Positions 23,601 to 32,880 of a stretch of 64,000 nucleotides of DNA are shown here, piece by piece. The stretch is from NCBI GenBank assembly GCA_958496175.1, contig OY292277.1, positions 43,659,050 to 43,723,049 of the forward strand, given 5' to 3'. Both the position numbers and the translations under genes were made by a program. The notes beneath the pieces are model-generated. The model was not told the origin of the DNA, made no database searches, and worked only from the letters and a program-made list of their open reading frames with translations. Within the stretch, counting starts at the first letter, position 1; every line of letters starts with the position of its first letter. Source of the stretch: Sisyra terminalis (lineage: Eukaryota > Arthropoda > Insecta > Neuroptera > Sisyridae).

Positions 23601-23918
23601 GGTATTGAAAGCTAAGAATTCAACTGTACTGATATTTTTTGACGATGCGATTTCGTTCTCCATATAAGCTGACAGTGCCACAAATCCTCCATTGCAATTT
23701 TCATCATCATTATCGGGGGCACAATTTTCAAATTTCGCTGTCGTTGGCCAATACTGACCAAGCATGTTCGCCGTATGAAAAATTCTAAATTCGGCTGTTG
23801 GAAGACCTGATATAGAATTGTGTTTGCACCCTCCCACAAAAGCACAAAATTTAATGATCATTACAATTGAGAAAATCACTCTTAAGTCATTTCGACTCAA
23901 ATTTCTCGGAAACGTCAT
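17673..23918 (-). CDS. 5'-nucleotidase/apyrase-family protein lacking catalytic residues
   Basis: Two exons join in phase 0: 23511-23918 (ATG at 23918) and 17673-19154, encoding 629 residues. Residues 1-30 are a signal peptide. The calcineurin-like phosphoesterase fold is recognisable from FRIFHTANMLGQ (about 45-55), GGFVALSAYMENEI, FLAFNTGNNFGGSS, the GLGIYDFEKGMETLAKYL region, and IILGGH (262-267). The C-terminal nucleotide-binding half is also present. In active enzymes the motifs read HTNDxH, DAGD, GNHEFD and a GHSG-type histidine. Here D and H of the first are N and L, the GD aspartate is N, NHEFD reads IYDFE, and the histidine is Q. NGGGIR reads VGSHIF. A hydrophobic C-terminus (about 605-625) could be a GPI signal or membrane tail. 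The intact frame argues against a pseudogene; a binding or scaffold role is inferred. The intron (19155-23510) is transposon-rich. Confidence 0.85.
19341..19456. mobile_element. Fragment of the TCAAGTTAGCACC foldback family
   Basis: Matches the outer part of the family seen at 56067-57316: GTGTCAAGTTAGCACCCGAC, then the TTTGTACCTCAACCGAA block. It is interrupted by a SINE at its right edge. Confidence 0.7.
19457..19583 (+). mobile_element. tRNA-derived SINE, copy 3 (5'-truncated)
   Basis: Starts inside the box B region (GAGTTCGATTCTAGTATCG) and keeps the family body and A-rich tail. The tRNA-like head is missing. Confidence 0.75.
19584..19813. mobile_element. 3' part of the CAGTGGCGTGC hAT-like family
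   Basis: Closely follows 4010-4138 and 5103-5217, including GAGTCTATCT, CAACATACAGCATTTTTG and the terminal GCACGCCACTG. It has no equivalent of the block at 4139-5102, so it serves as the empty-site version. Confidence 0.7.
19812..21375. repeat. 1.56 kb palindrome built on the TCAAGTTAGCACC foldback family
   Basis: Left arm about 19812-20446 and right arm about 20755-21375 are nearly identical inverted copies (over 600 bp each) around a spacer of about 310 bp. The core (19979-21213) is the foldback family seen at 56067-57316. The mirror symmetry continues about 165 bp beyond the family ends on both sides, down to GTAAGTAGCC / GGCTACTTAC. Open frames at 20103-20318 and 20869-21204 are the same sequence in opposite arms, not genes. 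Confidence 0.85.
21376..22979. other. Intron sequence with a CTTAAG-rich patch
   Basis: No gene is seen. Around 22230-22350 several CTTAAG and TAAGACGATCTTA-like short palindromes cluster next to GACTATGAATACCGGCCTTA, which looks like a MITE end. I could not find its partner. Confidence 0.4.
22980..23211 (-). mobile_element. Dispersed repeat with CTAGCTGATCCCCGCGACTT end, truncated copy
   Basis: The reverse strand starts ACTAGCTGATCCCCGCGAC and continues with GTCTGCGTAACGTAGGTGTA, matching 61909-62851. Only the first 230 bp are present. The family is widespread in arthropod genomes in general form; its class is not evident from these copies. Confidence 0.7.
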
Positions 23919-23988
23919 TTTTATTGAGTGTTTATTTTATAATGAAAAATTTCATAGATACAATGAACAAAATACACATAGTCTAGGA

Positions 23989-26900
23989 CAGGGTGTCTGC
24001 ACTTCATAGGAAATCGTGGCTCAGAAGCCGGTACCAAAAACCGAGATAAAGCTATATGAGTTTCAACACATGGAGAAAGAAACACGATTTTTGACAGAGA
24101 ATTTATATTCCCCCATATATAGTTGCCCACTTGATAAACATGAAAATATGGTTTCGTATTATATTTCATGTTTATTGTAACTCACAATCTTTTTATAAAT
24201 ATTACAACACCACTAGTGGGCAATCAAAGAAACATTTTTTTTAATTTTGAGTTTTAGTGGCTCCTATCTGAATAAACTATAATTAAATCATAATATTTAT
24301 TTTTATTATCCAAGCAACATTCGAATTTGTCAGAATATTTAGTGACATTAATTATAATACAATCAAAGATTAAATCAAATTAAGCTCAATTTACTAATAC
24401 CAAGTGAAGTGATTGAACGTAAATTTAACGGAGTCATTTACGCTAAAACGGTTTATTTAGGTTTGTATTATTTTGTATATTATTTTTAATGTCCTACTAT
24501 TTAAATTTTATTGATTTTTAAGTCCTGTAAATGTTGAGTAAATTTTTGTTGGTCGTACAAAAATTTTCACCGTTAGGTATCAAAAGAAACAGGAACATAT
24601 TTTTTATCGATCCAAACAATGAATTGAAGTTATTCGAAATCCCGACATCGCTCAAAGTGATTATTGGGAGTTCAAAATTTGGTCACTCTGTACACTTTGA
24701 CGACAAACCACATGGAAAAAGACTGTTACTTTAATCTTTGCCAATAATGAAACTAACGGGTAAGTGTCATAAAGTTTTTTCTTAATTTCAAACAGCTCCG
24801 TACATCGAAACAATTAAAATTCAAAAATTTATTCTATCTTTTTCCGACATCCACCTTTATTAAATAAGAGCAGAGTATATAGGTAGTATATTTTTGATGA
24901 ATTTTTCAACAAGGTTCAAAATAAATTACAAACTGAATAGCTACATTTAGAGATTATTTTAAATTCCAACAATTAAGATATTTTTACCTTTTTTTACAAT
25001 ATGATTTTATTAAAATATTTCTAATTGTTCAGATTTCACAGTTTTTAATACTAATATTATCTCCCATTAGGCACTATTTATGAAATTTTTGTGAATTTCT
25101 CGAAATTCGTACTTTTTGCAATACGAATTTATTAATTCATTGATATCCCTTGAATTGTTCGTATCTTACTATAATATCTTTAATGAATAGTTAAATTCAT
25201 ATAGATTTTGAAAAATAATCGCAAATAATTTATAAGTAGTATTATAATATGTATTTTACATTTCCTACCATTTGGCATGGATAGCTTGATTTTAAAGGTG
25301 TAAAACTCATAAAATATTTGTATAATTGCACTTTTAAAATCAAGTTATCCATACTAAATGGTAGAAAGATTTATTTTGCAATTTTTGGGAATTTCTCAAA
25401 AATTATATTTTTTGCAATACGAATTTGTTAATTCATTAATAATCTTTGAATTTTTCATATTTTACTATAAAATTTTTAATTTTCAGTTTAGTTCTTATAG
25501 ATTTTGGAATATAATCGCAAATAATTAATAAGTATTATAATAATATGTATTTTATATTTCCTACCATTTGGCATGGATAACTTGATTTTAAAAGTGCAAA
25601 ACTCATTTAATATTGGTATAATTGCACTTTTAAAATCAAGTTATCCATGACAAATGGTAGGAAATGTAAAATACATATTATTATAATACTTAAAAAAAAT
25701 TTGCGATTATATTCCAAGATCTATAAGAACTTAACTTAAAATTAAAAATTTTATAGTAAAATATTAAAAATTCAAAGATTATTAATGAATTAACAAATTC
25801 GTATTGCAAAAAATATAATTTTTGAGAAATTCCCAACAATAAATCTTCCTACCATTTGGCATGGATAACTTGATTTTAAAAGTGCAATTATACAAATATT
25901 TTATGAGTTTTACACCTTTAAAATCAAGTTATCCATGCCAAATGGTAGGAAATGTAAAATACATATTATATTACTACTTATAAATTATTTGCGATTATTT
26001 TTCAAAATCTATATGAATTTAACTATTCATTAAAGATATTATAGTAAGATACGAACAATTCAAGGGATATCAATGAATTAATAAATTCGTATTGCAAAAA
26101 GTACAAATTTCGAGAAATTCCCAAAAATAAATCTTCCTACCATTTGGCATGGCTAACTTGATCGATTGATAAAAAGCAAAACTTATTTAAAAATTAAAAG
26201 TAAGCGTTTTTCAAATCAAGTTATCTGTGCAAAATGGGAGATAATATTATAATAGTATTGTAAACTATTTGGATCAAAAATATTGACCTACTAAACTTGG
26301 ATTAGGAGTTAAATATGAAATAAAGACATTACAGTGAAATTGGATTAATTTGAAGCTTTCTTATAACATCATATTCGATGTCAAATATTAAGTTTCTATG
26401 TAGAATGTTTTGCCATTCATTTAAATGTTTTTGCTACAAACGTTATCCTTCTCTCACATAGTAAGATAACATTATTAGAAGGTGGAAACTTTAAAATTAT
26501 TCGTTCGAAATTTCTAAATTCTACGATCAATACTTAAAGAAATTATTTAAGAAATGCAAGGGAATAATTTCTACTTAATTAACAATCTAATAAGAAATTT
26601 ATATTTCAGATGTTACTTCAGATACTTGAAACATTTTTCAACATCTACAAGTACAAAACTATGATATTCAAGAATAATACCTCAATGTCCCAAGAATGAA
26701 CTATAATTTTAAGTTCTAACAAGCCTATTCAACACCAGCTAAAAGTTACCAAAAATGCAAGAAACAAATACAGAAAATGTACATTTTTAAATGGAAATCT
26801 TGATATGAAAAATATGCAAAGAAAATGAAAATAGCTTTGGTACTGTCACTACGAGGGCATATTGTTCGAATTAGCTTAAAGAGTTAAAGGAATAAAAGAA

Positions 26901-27729
26901 CGAGAAAACCAAAGGTTCGATTCACAAAAATTTTAAGAGATTTATATATTGACCATCATTTATCTAAAGATGCCAATCTTATGTGTACCTACAACCAGAA
27001 GTTGACAATATAATATTTCTCAATTTTGTTTTAAATGGTACCAATGATAAACGAATGAAAGTTGCGGGCTTTCAATTATCTAGAGAAGACTTTTAGTTGA
27101 AGTTTTCACGAAAATAGTATTGAGTTTTTGTTAAATTTCATATTCTAGCCAGTGTGAAAATTATATAGTAAATTAACTGTTCAAGAAATAAGTGTTTATA
27201 TATAAGTATTTATCATTTTTGTATTAATATTATTTATATATTGTAATTATAAGTTTAATATTCTATTAAGTTTTATAAACATTTTCTATTATTTGTTAAA
27301 ATTTTCACATTTCTGTTAATTTATATTAATTTAATATTTAGTTTTAGTATTTTGTGGACTTTGTAAACTAGTAATGTTATGTATAATGCGTAAAATGTAT
27401 ATACTTATTGATAGTAGTCATAGTAGGATTCAGTAGTATTTATAAATATATAATATAATTTTTAATTAAAATAAATAAAGAAATATATTTTACTTGCGTA
27501 AAAAATATAATTTCAGATCAATAAGGTTTATTGATTTTTTTCTCACAATAACTTGATTAATTCAATTTTAAAATTAGCAATGAATCAAACCTCTACCATA
27601 AAGTTGCGTATCACCATGAGATACTAGTTCCAAATGTTCTAGAGAAAATAGTCACTAACTATGAAATAGAAATCTAGGGCCATGGACCCCCTTTTTGGCC
27701 ACATATTTGCATTAAGTGCAGACACCCTG
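23989..27729. mobile_element. 3.74 kb non-autonomous hAT-like element with exact target duplication
   Basis: The tips are CAGGGTGTCTGCACTT and its inverse AAGTGCAGACACCCTG. A perfect 8-bp duplication GTCTAGGA lies at 23981-23988 and 27730-27737. No transposase frame was recognised. The interior includes the palindromic cluster at 25076-26135. It starts 70 bp upstream of the 5'-nucleotidase-like start codon, so it may alter that promoter. Confidence 0.9.
25076..26135. repeat. Palindrome of palindromes inside the hAT element
   Basis: The whole block is an inverted repeat centred near 25608. Each arm holds about 295-bp units containing TTTTGCAATACGAATTT. Between units sit about 105-bp hairpins that begin CTACCATTTGGCATGGATAA and end with the inverse (near 25265, 25560 and 25850). 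A fourth, degraded hairpin begins at 26135. Confidence 0.85.
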
Positions 27730-27730
27730 G

Positions 27731-29412
27731 TCTAGGATCCCACTGCAGAAAAGTGTAGTGATCGAGTTTATGCTAAAAAACTAATTTTTACGCATATTTA
27801 TCATCAGGAGAATAAATATCTACTAGGTTGCCTATCAAAATGTGGCCGCTAGTATTTTTAATTAATAGATGATAAAAATCAGATCTCAGCTTTTATATTT
27901 TTTTAAATCAGAAAAAAATTCAGGTTATTTAAGATCTTTTTGTTTTTTTTTTATTTTTTATTTAATATTTTATTGTTCAATTAGCTACGTTTCGTTACTA
28001 ATCGTAACTTCCTCAGGCTTCTTGATTCACAAAATTAAATGTTTTTAATTTTTTAATTTGTGAATCAAGGATAGCTAATTGAACAATAAAATATTAAATA
28101 AAAAATAAAAAAAAACCAAAAGATGTTAAATAACCTGAATTTTCTTCTAATTTAAAAAAAAATTAATTAAATTATTTTTAATTGATTTTTCGCAAAAATT
28201 TAATTGATTTGTTTTTAAAATAAAATATCGTCCACTTCACGGCAATATATATAAAAACTTTGAAAAGTCAGGGTTGCCATTGGGCACTTGACCGCACCTC
28301 TTTGCAGCCAGGTGTAAACAGGCATGATTTTGGGCCCTTTTTACGTTCATAACGTGCATTTATGATTTATATATCAAATTAAAGTTTTTTTTTTCTTATT
28401 ATTATGATATACGGTTGCCTAATTAAATCTGGCCGCAAATAAGGGTTGCTGGCTGCAATAAAATAAATAACTGCGCTTCAGATTGTATTAAAAAAAGTTT
28501 TAAGAGTACCACCGGAGACAAAAAATCAATAATTAAAATGGAATGAGATATTTTTGGACGTCTGTTAGTAATTGCTATTAATCAAAAAGTTGACATTGGG
28601 TACTGTCTGTCATTCCCTCTATTACCTCTACCTTCTACACTATTCCACTGCTCAGGCGACATGATGAAGACAGACAACTCTAAGTAAACAATTGATAGCG
28701 AAGATTCCACCAGCTAATCCCGGATAAGCCGACATAGAAATCATTGACGGTTTCTATTATTTATATCAAATTGGGTTTACTTTGCCACAAACATTTGGAC
28801 AAGTATCAGAATCGATATTGATAAAATTTCAAAAAATACTCCGGAAGTACTTGAGTGATTGAAAACACTAGCATCCGACGCATGCGCAATGGCTTTAAAA
28901 CGTCATACAGCTGCCAATTGCTGTCCTCGTCTGACTGGTTAAATCTGGGTAGCTCTCTTTCACTGTTTTTTTTAATATTTACCATTTTTAGCAGCCAGAA
29001 ACCCTTATTTGTGGCCAGATTTAATTAGGCAACCATGTATCATAATAATGAGAAAAAAATTAGCTTTAATTTAATATATAAATCATAAATGCACGTTATG
29101 AACGTAAAAAGGGCCCAAAATCATACCTGTTTACACCTGGCTGCGAAGAGGTGCGCTCAAGTGCGCAACGGCAACCCTGACTTTTCAAAGTCTTTATATA
29201 TGTTGCCGTGAAGTGGACGATATTTTATTTTAAAAACAAATCAATTAAATTTTTGCGAAAAACCAATTAAAAATAATGTAATTAAAAATACTAGCGGCTA
29301 CATTTTGATAGGCAACCTAGTAGATATTTATTGTTCTGATGATAAATATGCGTAAAAATTAGTTTTTTAGCATAAACTCGATCACTACACTTTTCTGCAG
29401 TGGGATCCTAGA
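27731..29412. mobile_element. 1.7 kb foldback element (TCTAGGATCCCACTGCAG ends)
   Basis: The ends TCTAGGATCCCACTGCAG and CTGCAGTGGGATCCTAGA are inverted. Arms of several hundred bp pair (containing GCATATTTATCAT, CAGGTGTAAACAGG and GGGCCCTTTTTACG) around a unique centre of about 520 bp (28466-28985). The left arm is interrupted by a family E element; the uninterrupted right arm shows the empty site. A related foldback is cut by the window end at 63310-64000. Confidence 0.85.
27862..28165. mobile_element. Foldback element family E, copy 2
   Basis: Shares the GATCTCAGCTTTTAT outer block, TTCAGGTTATTTAAGATC and GCTACGTTTCGTTAC with the copy at 16576-16918. The right-hand copy of the TTTCGTTAC motif is deleted. 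It is inserted in the left arm of the 27731-29412 foldback. Confidence 0.75.
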
Positions 29413-30235
29413 CTAACATAAAAGCAATCATTTGTCAATCATTTCCGATGAACTTTGCCTTCAATTGAATCATTCGCCGACAGACGATTTCAATATTGAA
29501 TATCTAATGAAACGACAAGTATCCGATTTCAATGATTGTTATTTCCACGATATAACATAAACCCAATATAGTACAGAGAAAACGGTGAAACATTAGTGCA
29601 AATTGGCTTAATTTGGTCGATGAAACATCGCAAAATTGGTTTCAATTCATTCGAGCAAAGCTCCTGGAGCTTTCGAAACTCCCATTTTTCGGCAACGCCA
29701 ATTCCACAGATACAGATTTTCGTTAATTAAAACTAACGAATGTCGCTATATATTCTGAGACAAAAAACATATCAAGACGTTCAAAGAATCCTAATTTATA
29801 TCAAATAAAATCTCTATGGTCTCTGTGTCAAATTTGATATTTAAATTTAACGATTCATAAATTTAATGACATTTTCGTAAGCTTTGACAAGATAATTTTT
29901 GCACTGTTGCTTTTATGAAATCTCAATTTTGTGTTCAGTCTAATGATTAGTTGATCTTTTTCTGCGTTTAGACAACATTTTAATTTTCAACAAAGCTTTT
30001 TTTTTACTGCTCTCGTTAAAAAAAAAGGAATGCTTGACATTGGATAAAATTGTAATTTATAAGTTATAGTTTTCTTCACAATTCCGAATTAAAAGGAAAA
30101 AAATATTAAAAATTTAGTTGAAACTCATTTAAAACTAAATCATTTACCATTTTTAGAGAATGTAGATATTTTAAGAGTTCTTTAATAAAAACCTTGATTA
30201 CCATTGTAATCAAGGCCGATTCTAGCAGTTGTGTA
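29413..30235. other. Intergenic sequence, nothing recognised
   Basis: No exon, RNA gene or repeat family seen between the two foldback elements. Confidence 0.4.
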
Positions 30236-30243
30236 CTGCACAT

Positions 30244-31300
30244 TAGGGTGTCCGTTATTTCCCAGATTGATTTTTTTTACAGCGATCGCCCCCTAAATTT
30301 TAAGTTTAAGACACAAAAAAAAATTATCCAATACATTTAAGCTCTTAATTTCTTGATTAAACCGTGCCGGAATCATGTTACTTTTTCCTTTTACATAACA
30401 TGGGATTATTTAAATTTTTACTTTTAGTTTTTTTTCTTAGAAACAAATGGATCAAAAGATTTAAGATTAAATTATTCTGACGTAAAATTGAACGCTCTAC
30501 AAAAAAGGTATCTAATAAATTTTCGATTGAATCACTCCATTAAAAGTTATTCAACATTTAATTTGTGTCTAATATAAATCTTGCAATATTTTCAACTTTT
30601 TGCTCATTTTTACTTTTTTCAACTATAAAATCATTGAAAGAGAAAATAAAAATTATTATAATTAGAGCGCCAGTGATTATTTGTGTTAATTTTAAGGCTT
30701 GAAATGAAAATTAAATTAAAAAAATCATTTTTTGACAATTTAAACCGGTGACATAAGATCCGAATTCGCTATAGTCGTGAAATTCAATTTATCCAGGATT
30801 AATTTTCGAACTTTAATCAATATTTTGTACCTACGAAGTGAATTTCATACTAATTAATGAGACTATTGACAAATTTTTACCATTTCACCTGACGCCATCT
30901 ATGAGAAATTTCGTAGAACTTGTAGTCAACAAATTAAATGTTGAATAAATTACAAAATACAAATTAAACAAATTAATTCAAGTTAAATGTTGAATAACTT
31001 TTAATGGAGTGATTTAATCGAAAATTTATTGGATACCTTTTTTATAGAGCGTTAAATTTTACGTCAGAATAATTTAATCTTAAATCTTTTGGTCCATTTG
31101 TTTCTAAGAAAAAAAATTAAAAGTAAAAAGTCAAATAATCCAATGTTATGTAAATGGTAAAAGTTACATGATTCCGGCACGGTTTAATCAAGAAATTAAG
31201 AGCTTAATTGTATTGGATATTTTTTTTTTTGTGTCTTAAACTAAAAATTCAGGGGGCGATCGCTGTAAAAAATTCAATTTGGGAAATAACGGACACCCTA
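30244..31300. mobile_element. Non-autonomous hAT-like foldback element, copy 2
   Basis: The ends are TAGGGTGTCCG and CGGACACCCTA, with an exact 8-bp duplication CTGCACAT at 30236-30243 and 31301-31308. It is very similar along its length to 702-1770, so both derive from one recently active family. Confidence 0.92.
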
Positions 31301-31543
31301 CTGCACATATATAGCTTTACCTTGCAAATTTTGAAAGTTGAGCTTTTATGGCAAAGATAGTATAAACTTTAAAATGTTATTTGATTTAACCGACGAAGAA
31401 AGAAAGTAAAAAGCAAAAAAATCGAGTATTGGAATTCAAATTTTACTATTCAAGACACTTCCAAGACAACAACACGTGGTCGAAAATTATAAATTGACCA
31501 TTATAAAATATGTCAATAATCAAATGTAACAAAGTGTTTTAGG

Positions 31544-31733
31544 ACTACTGGTGGCTGAGTGGTCCAGGTGGCCGCTCCAAAATTGGTAAGTGTTGGGTTC
31601 GAATTTCGTGTCGAGCAAATTTTTGATATTTCTCGATTACGGATTTTTATAAGTTATAGATTCGCTAAAATCTTTAAAATCTTGAGAATTTTAAAGCGAC
31701 GAGAAATAACGACTAAAAAAAGAAAAGGTTTTA
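31544..31733 (+). mobile_element. tRNA-derived SINE, copy 4 (divergent)
   Basis: Has box A (TGGCTGAGTGG) and box B (GGGTTCGAATTTC) and the CTCGATTACGGATTT body. It is more diverged than the other copies, with an A-rich interrupted tail. Confidence 0.75.
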
Positions 31734-31783
31734 AATTAAAAATAACAATTCTGCACCCAAACTTGTACCTAGGTACTATTTTC

Positions 31784-31945
31784 GACCTCTGTTATGTTAG
31801 CACTCGACTTTAGTAAATACAAATTTTCAATATATATTTTATGGTTGACTTTTGTGTGTGCTTGATTGTACTGAAAACATTTTGGCTTATACTTCAACCG
31901 AAAAAAAAGTTATTCAATTTTTTAAGACTGCTGGTACCCATTCCC
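31784..31945. mobile_element. Fragment of the TCAAGTTAGCACC foldback family
   Basis: Diverged outer portion: ACCTCTGTTATGTTAGCAC, then the TTGATTGTACTGAAAA and CTTCAACCGAAAAAAAAG blocks, as in 56067-57316. Confidence 0.65.
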
Positions 31946-32061
31946 CACCCTCATTACATTTTTAACTAACTTCGAAGGCTCAAGACGAACGTTAGACGTA
32001 GAAGATTGAACCGAAAACTTTAACCGAAAAAAATATGATGGTTTTTGGTAATGCACTTAAT

Positions 32062-32880
32062 CCTGTTGCATTTAGAATTTTTACGACTAATTACAGCTGG
32101 ATGATCAACAATCAGTGAAAGAACCGTGGGGAAAACAAAAAGAGGGCCTACCTTCAGCCAATGACAGCTGGATAATTGAAAATTAGTCGAAGACCTAAGC
32201 AGAAAACATAGGAAGGTGTTTACACCAATAGCCAATCACAGCTGGAAAAGACAAAGATTCTTTTGGCTTCACAATTGAAGGATAAATTCTTAGAAATCTC
32301 GACGAAATAAAAAGGATATTAAGAATAAAATTTGCAAATTTCTCCATTTCTCAATTTCCATATTTGGCAAAATTACGTACTTCAATTTTGTTTTTAGTTT
32401 AATTCGTGAGTAAATCAAACCATAATTAAGTAAAAATCTAATTTTTTTATTTTTGAGGAGCTTCAGCCCCTAGTTTCTACCGGGGCTCCGCCCCCGGATC
32501 CCTTGTTTATAATTTTTTAGCACAAAAGTATTGGTAAAACTCCGGTTGCAAGCATTTATCTTTTTTGTTCATGAAAACCTTGAAAAATCCGTCTAAAACA
32601 GTGAAAAAAAAATCAATTTTTCAGTGTTCATATTTTGTGATCCAAGTGAGATATCGAAAAAAATTATTTCTTAATTTCGTTTTATTTCGTCGAGATATAT
32701 AAAAATTCGTCGTTAAATCGTGGCGCCGGATGAATCATAATATCTTCCACAGCTGAATGAATTAAAATCAGTGGAAGAACCAATCAGAAAACAGAGAGGG
32801 CATTTCCTCCAACAGCTAATCAAAGCTAGATAATCGAAAATCAATGGAAGAACCTTATAGAACCTTTTTTCCTACTTTGA
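32062..32880. repeat. Degenerate short-unit repeats (CAGCTGGATAAT motif)
   Basis: Units of roughly 90 bp recur at about 32085-32260 and again at about 32745-32860. Each contains a CAGCTGGATAATTGAAAA-like block, then GAAGAACC and GAAAACA blocks. They are diverged and non-coding. Confidence 0.55.
32480..32497. repeat. Isolated GC-rich hairpin
   Basis: CCGGGGCTCCGCCCCCGG can fold on itself in sequence that is otherwise about 70 percent AT. It could be a transposon end hairpin, but no partner structure was found. Confidence 0.5.

Noticed and set aside
24531..24734. 67-codon open frame within the hAT-like element
   Set aside because: No similarity to hAT transposase or any family I know, and AT-rich composition with chance length.
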